Origin: Roseobacter cerasinus
Lineage (GTDB): Bacteria; Pseudomonadota; Alphaproteobacteria; Rhodobacterales; Rhodobacteraceae
Length of the DNA stretch: 64,000 nt
Assembly: GCF_009811755.1 (NCBI RefSeq)
Contig: NZ_BLIV01000001.1
Location: 186,001 to 250,000 of the forward strand
Reading direction: 5' to 3'
In this document: in pieces, positions 17,915 through 26,320 of the stretch
Position numbering within the stretch: position 1 is the stretch's first letter
Layout: every line of letters starts with the position of its first letter
Notes under the pieces: generated by a model
Told to the model about the DNA's origin: nothing
What the model saw: only the letters and a program-made list of their open reading frames with translations
Database searches by the model: none
Translations under genes and position numbers: made by a program

Positions 17915-19507
17915 ATGAACCAAGCCACCGACCTGCCGGACGTGACAGACGGCCTGCCCCCTGATCATCCCGATGCCGGCCTCTTTGGCCGTCCGCTGTT
18001 TCAAGACCCAAGCGCCCGGGCGCTGGCGCGGGTGGGCGTTGTGGATGTGGGCTCCAACTCCGTGCGGCTGGTGGTGTTTGACGGCGCGGCACGCTCACCC
18101 GCTTATTTCTACAACGAAAAGATCATGTGCGCCCTCGGCGCGGGCCTGTCTGAGAGCGGGCAGCTGAACCCCGAAGGTCGGGTGCGCGCGTTGAGCGCGC
18201 TGCGCCGGTTCCAGCATCTGGCGCAGGGTATGGGCCTGCCGGAGCTGACTGTGGTGGCCACCGCTGCTGTGCGCGATGCTGCTGATGGGCCAGCCTTCCG
18301 TGAAGAGGTGCTGCGCGAGACGGGGCTGCGCATCTGGGTGATCGATGGCGAAGAGGAAGCGCGGCTCTCCGCGCAGGGTGTGCTGCTGGGCTGGCCTGGC
18401 TCTTACGGGCTGGTCTGCGACATCGGCGGCTCGTCTATGGAACTGGCGGAGATTTCCGACGGGCGCGTCGGACGGCGGGTCACCTCGTCGCTGGGGCCGC
18501 TGAAACTGCAGGGCATCAAGGGCGGCAAGCGTGCCCGCAAGGCCCACATCAAGGATACGATGCTGAACCTGAAGGAGAAGATGGGCGCGCAGCGTGACCG
18601 GCTGTTCCTCGTTGGCGGCTCATGGCGGGCGATTGCGCGCATTGACATGCACCGGCGCGACTACCCGCTGCATGTTCTGCACGAATACCGCATGACCGCG
18701 CGCAGCGTCAGCGCCACGGCCAAATTCATCGCCGAGGCGGACCTGGAAGAGCTGCGCGCCGCCTGCGGCATTTCTTCGGCCCGAATGAGCCTTGTGCCGC
18801 TGGCAGCCGAAGTGCTCAGCCGTCTGGTGAAGACGTTCAAGCCCAAGGACATCGCCATCTCCAGCTACGGCATTCGCGAAGGCATGCTTTATGAACAGAT
18901 GCCGCAGCGCCTGCGCGACCGCGATCCGTTGATCGAGGCCTGCCGCTTTGCCGAAGCCAAGGACGCGCGCATGCCGGGGTTTGGCAAACTGCTTTACGGC
19001 TTTATCCATCCACTGTTTCGTGCGGTGCCCGCACCGCGGCGGCGGCTGATCAAGGCGGCGTGCCTCTTGCATGACGTGAGCTGGCGCGCGCATCCCGACT
19101 ACCGGGCCGAGACCTGCTTTGACAACGCCACGCGCGCCAACCTCGGCGGGCTGAAGCATTCAGAGCGGATCTATCTCGGGCTGGCCCTGCTGCACCGCTA
19201 TTCCAACAAGCGGCAAGGCACACGCTTTGACGGCCTCTATGACCTTATCGACGAAAAATACCAGCTTGAGGCCGAAATCGTCGGCAAGGCCATGCGCTTT
19301 GGCGCCATGCTCTGGATGACCCAGGATGCCGAGCGTGGCACGCTGCGCTGGTTTCCCAAGAAGAAAGAACTGCACCTGATGCTCACGCCGGATATGGTCC
19401 CGCTTTTTGGAGAGGTGGCCGAAGCGCGGCTGATGTCACTGGCGGGATCTCTTGGCGCGCAGGTTCAGATCAAGAAGATGCGCCGCACTGCTCAGAGATC
19501 GATCTGA
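17915..19507 (+). CDS. ppx: Exopolyphosphatase (Ppx/GppA family)
   Basis: Hydrolyses polyphosphate (and possibly pppGpp) from the end; 530 residues. The actin-like ATPase fold shows phosphate-binding loops VVDVGSNSVRLVVFD (about 42-56) and VCDIGGSSMELAEI, with the catalytic Glu expected in the VIDGEEEARL segment. A C-terminal HD-like region contains LHDVSWRAHPDYR. About 40 extra N-terminal residues precede the first loop. Its 3' end overlaps the convergent small gene at 19492 by 16 bp. Confidence 0.93.
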   Translation: MNQATDLPDVTDGLPPDHPDAGLFGRPLFQDPSARALARVGVVDVGSNSVRLVVFDGAARSPAYFYNEKIMCALGAGLSESGQLNPEGRVRALSALRRFQHLAQGMGLPELTVVATAAVRDAADGPAFREEVLRETGLRIWVIDGEEEARLSAQGVLLGWPGSYGLVCDIGGSSMELAEISDGRVGRRVTSSLGPLKLQGIKGGKRARKAHIKDTMLNLKEKMGAQRDRLFLVGGSWRAIARIDMHRRDYPLHVLHEYRMTARSVSATAKFIAEADLEELRAACGISSARMSLVPLAAEVLSRLVKTFKPKDIAISSYGIREGMLYEQMPQRLRDRDPLIEACRFAEAKDARMPGFGKLLYGFIHPLFRAVPAPRRRLIKAACLLHDVSWRAHPDYRAETCFDNATRANLGGLKHSERIYLGLALLHRYSNKRQGTRFDGLYDLIDEKYQLEAEIVGKAMRFGAMLWMTQDAERGTLRWFPKKKELHLMLTPDMVPLFGEVAEARLMSLAGSLGAQVQIKKMRRTAQRSI

Positions 19508-19818
19508 GGCGGCATGTCCTCGTCAGGCGGGGTCTCCTGCTCAGGTTTGCGCCGGATGATGATGTCGCCGTTGGGCAGGATCTCCGGCGCCTCATAGGCG
19601 GACCAATCCTCGACCTGATCCATCAGATCCATCAGCGCGGGCCCCATTTGCTGCATAAACCCGCGCATGCTGTCAAAGGCCGGCTCCATGTCCTGCAACA
19701 GCCCTTCGAGAAACTGCTGCATGCCCCGCTCCATCGGTGAGGGCGGCGCATCCTCCTCAGCCGACAGAGGTGCTGCCGCAGCAGCACAGATCACCAATCC
19801 CATCAAAAGCTGTCTCAT
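19492..19818 (-). CDS. Exported small acidic protein, unknown function
   Basis: Protein of 108 residues with a signal peptide (MRQLLMGLVICAAAAAPLSA) and a Met-, Gln- and Asp-rich helical body (MERGMQQFLEGLLQ, MRGFMQQMGPALMDLMDQV), then an IIIRRKPEQ strand and an acidic proline-rich tail. Similar proteins occur in Roseobacters and are often misnamed as ATPases; no nucleotide-binding motif is visible here. The ATG at 19818 gives the signal peptide; the frame extends to 19872. It lies downstream of the phosphatase-fold gene and overlaps ppx tail to tail. Confidence 0.72.
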   Translation of the reverse strand: MRQLLMGLVICAAAAAPLSAEEDAPPSPMERGMQQFLEGLLQDMEPAFDSMRGFMQQMGPALMDLMDQVEDWSAYEAPEILPNGDIIIRRKPEQETPPDEDMPPQIDL

Positions 19819-19855
19819 GAGGAAAATATAGGTCGCCCCGCGCGGCTTTTCGAGA

Positions 19856-20860
19856 TCAGATATCGAGATCAAGCGTCACCGGAAAATGATCAGACGCCGT
19901 CACCAGCGCCTCGCGCAGGGCCGCGTCCGCCCAACAGTCCGGGTCATCCAGCGGATGCCAAATGCGCCAGGCCGCGGCACGGTCCTTGAGGTCGGGCGTG
20001 ACCATCACATAGTCGAGCAGCGCCTGCAGGAACCGCTTCTCCTGTTTGATCCAGAACCGCGCAGAGGTGGGTGCCGCACCCAGCCGCGCCGTCAGCGCCT
20101 GTCGCGCATGCGGGTCGAACAGCGCGCCCCCCGCGCCATCCATGACAATCTCAATGGAGGATCTGCCAAAAAGCCCCTCGAACTCATCCAGCCCCGGCCC
20201 GTCATTGAGATCGCCCAGCACGACAAGCGAACGATCCTCCGCCAGCAACTGGTCGATCCGCGCGCGCAGCCAGATCGCCTGCGCCAGTTGCTTGCGTCGG
20301 TTGGCAATCGCCAGCTTCATCGCGTGGGCGGCGTTGCGCGCACCATGCGGCGCCTTTGACTTCAGATGCGCGCCAATCAGGTGAAATCTTGTGCCTGCAG
20401 CGGTCTCCAGCTCAAGCTCCAGCGGCGGCTTGGAAAACCGCACCTGATCACGGGTGGCATCCACATCCAGATCGATCTCGAAGGTGCCATCGAAGCGCGG
20501 CACCGTGGCATCGCCGGGTCGGGGTGCATGGCGGGCGCTCAGCGCGTCGGGATCATAGAGCAGCGCCAGCTCCTGCTGCGTCTCGTTCACAAACCCCATG
20601 ACGGCGGACCGTGCCCGCAGGCCGAAGCGCTCCGCAAACTGCTCCAGCGCCGCCACCGTGTGCCGTCTGCCGCTGGAATCCGGGGCCTCCACCACCAGCA
20701 CCGCATCGGCCTCAAGCCGCTGAAAAACAAGACCAAGCGCCTCTGTCTGCTGCGCCCGGGTGATGTTGTGGCGCGCCGACCAACCGCCATCCATCAGCAG
20801 ATTGTTGTCATCGTCAAAAAGCGCGTTGAACCAGGCCACATTGTAGGTCGCCAGCCGCAT
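19856..20860 (-). CDS. Endonuclease/exonuclease/phosphatase family protein
   Basis: Protein of 334 residues with the EEP fold (Mg-dependent phosphodiesterase/nuclease). Motifs seen: RLATYNVAWFNALF at the start, VVEAPDSSG (metal-binding Glu), HLIGAHLKSKAP, VVLGDLNDGPG (Asp/Asn pair) and the C-terminal SDHFPV (catalytic Asp-His). No signal peptide. Substrate could be DNA, lipid or sugar phosphate. Its ATG shares one base with the stop of the upstream DnaJ-like gene, so the two are translationally coupled. Confidence 0.88.
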   Translation of the reverse strand: MRLATYNVAWFNALFDDDNNLLMDGGWSARHNITRAQQTEALGLVFQRLEADAVLVVEAPDSSGRRHTVAALEQFAERFGLRARSAVMGFVNETQQELALLYDPDALSARHAPRPGDATVPRFDGTFEIDLDVDATRDQVRFSKPPLELELETAAGTRFHLIGAHLKSKAPHGARNAAHAMKLAIANRRKQLAQAIWLRARIDQLLAEDRSLVVLGDLNDGPGLDEFEGLFGRSSIEIVMDGAGGALFDPHARQALTARLGAAPTSARFWIKQEKRFLQALLDYVMVTPDLKDRAAAWRIWHPLDDPDCWADAALREALVTASDHFPVTLDLDI

Positions 20861-21540
20861 CAGACCTCGGCACCGGCAATCTCATCCCAGGCCCGGTTGA
20901 TGTCGGCCATGCGTTTCTCGGCCAGTTGCATGGCTTCGGGCGGCAACCCGCGCGCCATCAACGCGTCGGGGTGGTTCTGGCGCACCAGCCTGCGCCAGAC
21001 GCGGCGGACCTCGTCGAGCGGCGCGTCGGGTGCCACGCCCAGCACCGTATATGGATCTTGCTGCGCGTCAGGTGCAAAGCGCATGCGCAACCGCTTGAAT
21101 TCCGCTTGTGGCACGCTGAAGATCTCCGCCACACGCTCCAGAAACGCATCTTCATTCGGGTGATAGAACCCGTCCGCCATGGCGATATGAAAGAGCCCCT
21201 CCAGCAGATCGTGCAAAATGCCGGGCTGTTCCGAAAACATATCACGGATGCGGGTGGCGTAGTCTTCATAGCCCGCCACATCCTGCCGTGCGAGGTTGAA
21301 AACCCGCGCCGCGCCCTGCTCATCCTGCGCAGCGATATGAAAGACCTCCTTGAAGGCGGTGACCTCATCTCGGGTCACCTGCCCGTCAGCCTTGGCCATC
21401 TTGGCCCCCAGCGCAATCACCGCAATGGTAAAGGCGACAGAGCGTTCCGGCGGGCTGCGCAGCCGGTCAAAGACCGCGGCCAGGCTCTCGCCTGCAGCAA
21501 GGGCCGCGAGGGCGTCGGAGATACGGGACCAGATGGACAT
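20860..21540 (-). CDS. TerB-DnaJ domain protein (DjlA-like)
   Basis: Protein of 226 residues. The N-terminal half (about 35-145) is a TerB-like helical domain with acidic motifs (MAKADGQVTRDE, MADGFYHPNEDAF). The C-terminal J-domain (about 163-226) carries HPD in RQNHPDALMARG, so it can stimulate a DnaK ATPase. The order TerB then J resembles DjlA, but the N-terminal membrane helix of E. coli DjlA is missing, so it is probably soluble. Operon with the EEP-fold gene through a one-base stop-start overlap. Confidence 0.88.
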   Translation of the reverse strand: MSIWSRISDALAALAAGESLAAVFDRLRSPPERSVAFTIAVIALGAKMAKADGQVTRDEVTAFKEVFHIAAQDEQGAARVFNLARQDVAGYEDYATRIRDMFSEQPGILHDLLEGLFHIAMADGFYHPNEDAFLERVAEIFSVPQAEFKRLRMRFAPDAQQDPYTVLGVAPDAPLDEVRRVWRRLVRQNHPDALMARGLPPEAMQLAEKRMADINRAWDEIAGAEV

Positions 21541-21592
21541 GGGCCCTAGCTTAGCCGTTGCCCCCGGCAGTGTCAGGAGGCGAAGCGTCGCG

Positions 21593-22069
21593 TCAGAGGA
21601 TTTTCTGCATCAGCACAAGATCCAGCCACCGCCCGGCCTTGCGCCCCACCTCCGGCATCCGCGCGACCTCGGTGTAGCCAAGCCTTGCGTGGAAGGCCTG
21701 AGCAGCGGTGTTGGTCTCGCTTATCGCCGCCACCATCACGTGTTTGCCCTGTTGTCGTGCGGCGTCCTCGGCCGCGTGCATCAAGGCGCGCCCCATCCCG
21801 CTGGCCTGCGCGTCCGCCGCAACGATCACCGTATGCTCTACCGTGGCGGTATAGCCCGGTCCGCCGCGAAAAGGACCGAAGGTGACAAAGCCCACCACAC
21901 CTGATCCCTCGGTTGCAACGAAGACAGATCCTGATCGCTCCGCAATCAGCACCTCCAGCTCGGCGGTCGATTTCTCGATTGTGGTGAAGGTCGACAGCGT
22001 CTCGCGGATCATCGCGTTCCACAGCCCGGCGATGGCGGGCGCATCCCCCAGTGTCGCCGCGCGGATCAT
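21593..22069 (-). CDS. GNAT family N-acetyltransferase
   Basis: Acetyltransferase of 158 residues resembling the phosphinothricin/methionine-sulfone acetyltransferase (Pat/MddA) branch. It begins MIRAATLGDAPAIAGLWN, has FGPFRGGPGYTATVEHTVIV and the acetyl-CoA loop region ASGMGRALMHAAE, and ends AGRWLDLVLMQKIL. Acetyl acceptor not determinable. The ATG at 22069 overlaps the stop of the VOC gene (ATGA), fixing the start and implying co-translation. Confidence 0.88.
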   Translation of the reverse strand: MIRAATLGDAPAIAGLWNAMIRETLSTFTTIEKSTAELEVLIAERSGSVFVATEGSGVVGFVTFGPFRGGPGYTATVEHTVIVAADAQASGMGRALMHAAEDAARQQGKHVMVAAISETNTAAQAFHARLGYTEVARMPEVGRKAGRWLDLVLMQKIL

Positions 22070-22686
22070 GAAGACAGCTCGCGGGGGCCGTACGGTGTGT
22101 CCAATTCCGCCCATAGGGCCGCAGGTCCGGTCTCATACCGCAGGCGATCATCCGTCAGATGAACCGCAAGTATCGCCTTCAATGCCTCCGCCTCCGGATG
22201 ACGGATCGTCAGGCGGCGCAGTTGAACGCCGGACGGCGCCAGCATCCCCGCCGGATGTCGCGCCGTGTCCCATTGGATCAGCGCAGGCGCGCAACTGTCA
22301 AAGGGCAGCCGACCATCGGCAGGCACCGCCATGCGCCACCGCAGATCGCCGCGCTGCAAGGCAACCGGCTCACCCAGCCCTTCCGGTAAAGCGGCGATGT
22401 CCGTGACGATGTCATCGCTTTGGCAGATCCAGTTTGTGAGCCGCGCGGGGCCGTGGAAACGGTCCAGATCGAACCACCGGGGTCGGGTGGGCTGCGGCGC
22501 ATCGGGGTTGATCGCGATGGCCTCCAGATAGAGGCCATCCTCCAGCCCCAGCAGGGCGTTGTGCGTGTGAAATACCGCATGTTCGCCGCCGGGCTGCAGC
22601 GCCACGCCAAGCGCCTCTTCCACATGGGCCTGCGCTGCGGCAAGCGACTGTCCCGCGATGGCGAGATGATCGAGCTGCAGAGCCAC
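22066..22686 (-). CDS. VOC/glyoxalase-like protein
   Basis: Protein of 206 residues with a vicinal-oxygen-chelate fold (glyoxalase_3-like): LQLDHLAIAGQSL at the start, HNALLGLEDGLYLEAIAINP, RLTNWICQSDDI, then a second repeat. GTG start with GGAG 9 bases upstream, only 3 bp after the mcm stop. The position invites the idea of a methylmalonyl-CoA epimerase, but that enzyme is about 130-150 residues with a different pattern, so I do not call it so. Probable operon mcm-VOC-GNAT. Confidence 0.8.
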   Translation of the reverse strand: MALQLDHLAIAGQSLAAAQAHVEEALGVALQPGGEHAVFHTHNALLGLEDGLYLEAIAINPDAPQPTRPRWFDLDRFHGPARLTNWICQSDDIVTDIAALPEGLGEPVALQRGDLRWRMAVPADGRLPFDSCAPALIQWDTARHPAGMLAPSGVQLRRLTIRHPEAEALKAILAVHLTDDRLRYETGPAALWAELDTPYGPRELSS

Positions 22687-22689
22687 CGG

Positions 22690-24819
22690 TTAGCTCCGCG
22701 CCTCGCGGATCAGGCTCAGAATATCCTGCGCGGCCTTGGGGATGTTGGTGCCCGGCCCAAAAATCGCCTTCACCCCCGCATCGTAGAGGAACTGGTAGTC
22801 CTGCTGCGGAATCACACCACCGCAGATCACCAGAATGTCTTCGGCTCCGGCCTCTTTCAGCGCTGTCACAAGCTGCGGCGCCAGCGTCTTGTGCCCCGCC
22901 GCCTGGCTGCTGATGCCGATCACATGCACGTCGTTGTCGACCGCGTCCTGCGCGGCCTCGACAGGCGTCTGGAACAGCGGGCCCACGTCCACGTCAAAGC
23001 CGATGTCGGCAAAGGCGGTGGCGATCACCTTGGCGCCCCGGTCATGCCCGTCCTGCCCCATCTTGACCACGAGCATGCGCGGGCGGCGGCCCTCGGCTTC
23101 GGCGAATGCCTCCACCGATTTCTGGATGGCGGCAAAGCCTTCATCGCCTTCATAAGCCGCGCCGTAGACTCCAGCGAGGGTTTTCACTTCCGCGCGGTGG
23201 CGGCCAAAGGTCTTTTCCATTGCCATGCTGATCTCTCCCACTGACGCACGTGCCCGCGCCGCTTCGACTGCCGCTTCGAGCAGGTTGCCACCCTCCGCCG
23301 CCCGCCGGGTGACCTCGTCGAGCGCTGCGGCGCAGGCCGCCTCATCCCGCTCCGCGCGGATCCGCTCCAGCCGGGCGATCTGGCTACTGCGCACGGCGGC
23401 GTTGTCGATATCCAAGATGTCGATCAGATCTTCGCTGTCGCGGCGGTATTTGTTCACGCCCACGATCACCTCGGTGCCCCGGTCGATCCCCGCCTGCCGT
23501 TGGGCGGCGGCTTCCTCGATCCGCAGTTTCGGCATGCCCGAGGCCACCGCCTTGGTCATGCCGCCCATCTCTTCGACCTCTTCGATCAACGCCCAGGCAG
23601 CTTCGGCCAGATCAGCGGTCAGCTTCTCGACGTAATAAGAGCCCGCCAGCGGATCGACAACATTGGTCACGCCGGTTTCTTCCTGCAAAATCAATTGCGT
23701 ATTGCGCGCAATTCGACTGGAATTCTCAGTCGGGAGCGCAATCGCCTCGTCCAGCGCATTGGTGTGCAGTGACTGTGTGCCACCCAGCACCGCGCTCATG
23801 GCCTCATAGGCGGTGCGGATCACGTTGTTGTAGGGATCGTGCTCCTGCAGGCTCACGCCGGAGGTCTGGCAATGGGTGCGCAACATGGAGGACTTTGGGT
23901 TCTTCGGCGCGAATTCTTCCATAATCCGTGCCCACAGCAGGCGCGCCGCGCGTAATTTCGCCGCCTCCATGAAAAAGTTCATGCCGATGGCAAAGAAGAA
24001 CGACAGGCGCCCGGCGAACCTGTCCACGTCCATGCCGCGCGCGATGGCGGCCCGCACGTATTCGCGCCCGTCCGCCAGCGTAAAGGCCAGCTCTTGCACA
24101 AGGTGCGCGCCCGCCTCCTGCATGTGATAGCCGGAGATCGAAATCGAGTTGAACTTCGGCATATAATCACTTGTATACTCAATGATATCTGCGATGATTC
24201 GCATGGATGGATCAGGCGGATACACATAGGTGTTCCGCACCATGAACTCTTTCAGAATGTCGTTCTGAATGGTGCCGGAGAGCAGCGATTTGTCGTGCCC
24301 CTGCTCTTCCCCCGCCACAATGAAATTCGCCAGGATCGGGATCACGGCACCATTCATCGTCATCGAGACGGAGACCTTGTCGAGCGGGATGCCGTCAAAG
24401 AGGATTTTCATATCCTCGACGCTGTCGATGGCCACACCCGCCTTGCCCACGTCCCCCTCAACCCGCGGATGATCACTGTCATAGCCGCGGTGCGTGGCAA
24501 GGTCGAAGGCGACGGATACGCCCTGCTGGCCAGCAGCCAAGGCGCGGCGATAGAAGGCGTTGCTTTCTTCGGCGGTCGAAAACCCGGCGTATTGGCGGAT
24601 GGTCCAGGGGCGACCGGCATACATCGTCGCCTTCACACCGCGCGTGTAGGGCGCCTCGCCGGGAATGGTGCCCAAATGCGGCAGGCCCTCCACATCCTCA
24701 GCGGTGTATAGCGGCTGAACCTCGATACCTTCGAGGGTCTTCCACGTCAGCGCGTCGAGCGGTTTGCCCCGCAGCTCAGCCTCAGCCAGGTCGCGCCATC
24801 TGTCTCTCTTCGTGCTCAT
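22690..24819 (-). CDS. mcm: Methylmalonyl-CoA mutase
   Basis: Coenzyme-B12 enzyme converting (R)-methylmalonyl-CoA to succinyl-CoA, the last step of propionyl-CoA assimilation; 709 residues. The N-terminal TIM barrel binds the CoA ester ([32 protein letters not shown]). The C-terminal Rossmann domain binds cobalamin with [13 protein letters not shown] (His592 as lower ligand). The start at MSTKRD (24819) follows AAAGGAC; two earlier in-frame ATGs sit on or upstream of that ribosome site. The 3' end of the sulfotransferase-like gene overlaps the start by 38 bp. pccA lies about 1.5 kb upstream in the same direction. Confidence 0.97.
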   Translation of the reverse strand: MSTKRDRWRDLAEAELRGKPLDALTWKTLEGIEVQPLYTAEDVEGLPHLGTIPGEAPYTRGVKATMYAGRPWTIRQYAGFSTAEESNAFYRRALAAGQQGVSVAFDLATHRGYDSDHPRVEGDVGKAGVAIDSVEDMKILFDGIPLDKVSVSMTMNGAVIPILANFIVAGEEQGHDKSLLSGTIQNDILKEFMVRNTYVYPPDPSMRIIADIIEYTSDYMPKFNSISISGYHMQEAGAHLVQELAFTLADGREYVRAAIARGMDVDRFAGRLSFFFAIGMNFFMEAAKLRAARLLWARIMEEFAPKNPKSSMLRTHCQTSGVSLQEHDPYNNVIRTAYEAMSAVLGGTQSLHTNALDEAIALPTENSSRIARNTQLILQEETGVTNVVDPLAGSYYVEKLTADLAEAAWALIEEVEEMGGMTKAVASGMPKLRIEEAAAQRQAGIDRGTEVIVGVNKYRRDSEDLIDILDIDNAAVRSSQIARLERIRAERDEAACAAALDEVTRRAAEGGNLLEAAVEAARARASVGEISMAMEKTFGRHRAEVKTLAGVYGAAYEGDEGFAAIQKSVEAFAEAEGRRPRMLVVKMGQDGHDRGAKVIATAFADIGFDVDVGPLFQTPVEAAQDAVDNDVHVIGISSQAAGHKTLAPQLVTALKEAGAEDILVICGGVIPQQDYQFLYDAGVKAIFGPGTNIPKAAQDILSLIREARS

Positions 24820-25666
24820 CACCATGTCCTTTTGTTTGCGCACCGGTCGGCAGTGTTTGTCCTGCTCTTATCGGTGCGCCATCCTCTGTCAGCGTGGCAA
24901 GGCCGTCAGCGCCCGCCACCAGCCACATCATGTCATCTGCATACCGCTCTCTCAGCGCGGCTGTTTCCTCCGGCGTGAACGGGTTCCAACGCCCCATGCC
25001 AAAGGGCAAAGCGCTGCCATCAGCGCTCCTGTGCGCCAGTCCGCGCCGCAGTTCCGGCAGGTTTGGCGCGCGGTTCAGCCATCGGCGATCCCTGTCCAGC
25101 GGTGCGGACACACCTGTGCCCGCCTGCAAGAAAGCCTCGGGTCGCCCGGCAAAGGCCTCAAACGGCAGCACACGGATCGGAACGCCGGGCAGCGCCTGAG
25201 CAAGATCAGTAATGACATCGCGCCAGCTGCGCTCCGATGCCGCGATGGCTTTCAAAACCGCGCGGTCCGGCACCTCATGTCCCTGCGCCACGGCATCGGC
25301 CAAGGCTGATCCCCAATAGTAGTCAAGGCTGCGCGGGCAGAACAGGACTCCAGCGATTTGCTCGTCAAGAGCACTCACAGCCGCCGCTATATGTGCGCTG
25401 ATCTGCGGATAAAGGGCCGCGGCGGCGATATTCTCCGCCACTGTTCCGATCATCGCTTCATCGCTCAGGACAAGCGTACTTATCCCACGCGAACGGGCCG
25501 CGCCCACCTGCAACGCAACACGCCCCTCCGTTGCTGCCCGGGCCCCGCGCGCAGGGCCGCAATAGGCAACATCAACGGCCGCCAACGGCTTTGCGTGGCG
25601 GCGCATATAATCCTGAAAGCTCTTTGTTCCGGTGCGATGCGCACCTACGTGAAGGAGAACGTCCAT
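24782..25666 (-). CDS. Sulfotransferase-like protein
   Basis: Protein of 294 residues beginning [18 protein letters not shown], which matches the 5'-PAPS-binding loop pattern (G-x-x-R-T-G-T) of P-loop sulfotransferases. A later [11 protein letters not shown] and the helical middle fit the fold, but similarity beyond the loop is not strong. The start at 25666 places the loop at the extreme N-terminus, as usual; the frame runs on to 25741. It ends 38 bp inside mcm, so the two are coupled. A role in methylmalonyl-CoA metabolism is not known; the linkage may be historical. Confidence 0.7.
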   Translation of the reverse strand: MDVLLHVGAHRTGTKSFQDYMRRHAKPLAAVDVAYCGPARGARAATEGRVALQVGAARSRGISTLVLSDEAMIGTVAENIAAAALYPQISAHIAAAVSALDEQIAGVLFCPRSLDYYWGSALADAVAQGHEVPDRAVLKAIAASERSWRDVITDLAQALPGVPIRVLPFEAFAGRPEAFLQAGTGVSAPLDRDRRWLNRAPNLPELRRGLAHRSADGSALPFGMGRWNPFTPEETAALRERYADDMMWLVAGADGLATLTEDGAPIRAGQTLPTGAQTKGHGDEHEERQMARPG

Positions 25667-25831
25667 GACGTGATCCGTTGCTTTTGCGGCGGCCGCCCCG
25701 CACGGCCAGAAGGTTGGGGATAAGTCAAACACTACACCCAATCCCTTGCTGTGGATTTAATGGTAAATAAGCGCGCATTGCCCATCGCATATCCGCGCAA
25801 CGGGCCTATATTGGACCACACAGGAGGCGCG

Positions 25832-26287
25832 ATGAAACCGATATTACCCCTTGTTCTGGCGTGCTTTTTTGCCAATGGCACAGCCGCCCAGACAGCTGAA
25901 GCCTTGCCCGAGCCAGAGCTGTTCGTGACCATGGAAGACGCCGATTTGAACCAATTTAAGTGGAAAAACCGGCCCGTGGTTGTGTTTTCCGACAGCGCGG
26001 ACAACCCCGCCTTTGTCGAGCAGATGCGCTTGTTGGAAGAACGACCTGCCGAATTGATCGAACGGGATGTTGTGGTGATCACCGATACCGACCCTGATGC
26101 AGGCTCCGAGTTGCGCAGAAAGCTGCGCCCGCGCGGATTCATGCTGGTGCTGATGGGCAAGGACGGCGCAGTCAAACTGCGCAAGCCCTTCCCCTGGGAT
26201 GTGCGTGAGATCAGCCGCAGCATCGACAAGATGCCCATGCGCCAGCGCGAAATCCGCGAGCGCAAGGATCGCGCCATCACGCGATAA
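25832..26287 (+). CDS. DUF4174 domain exported protein
   Basis: Protein of 151 residues with a signal peptide (about 1-19, cut near TAAQ) and one DUF4174 domain: LNQFKWKNRPVVVFSDS, VEQMRLLEERP, RDVVVITDTDP, GFMLVLMGKDGAVKLR. The fold is thioredoxin-like in outline but lacks a CxxC. Family function unknown. GGAGG lies 5 bases before the ATG. It is the only plus-strand gene inside the minus-strand methylmalonyl-CoA block. Confidence 0.85.
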   Translation: MKPILPLVLACFFANGTAAQTAEALPEPELFVTMEDADLNQFKWKNRPVVVFSDSADNPAFVEQMRLLEERPAELIERDVVVITDTDPDAGSELRRKLRPRGFMLVLMGKDGAVKLRKPFPWDVREISRSIDKMPMRQREIRERKDRAITR

Positions 26288-26320
26288 GCCGACCTATCCC
26301 TCGCGCCCACGCGCATTGTC

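Noticed and set aside
22066-22686. VOC protein next to mcm as methylmalonyl-CoA epimerase
   Set aside because: At 206 residues it is too long and follows the glyoxalase_3-like pattern, not the short epimerase pattern; adjacency alone is not enough.
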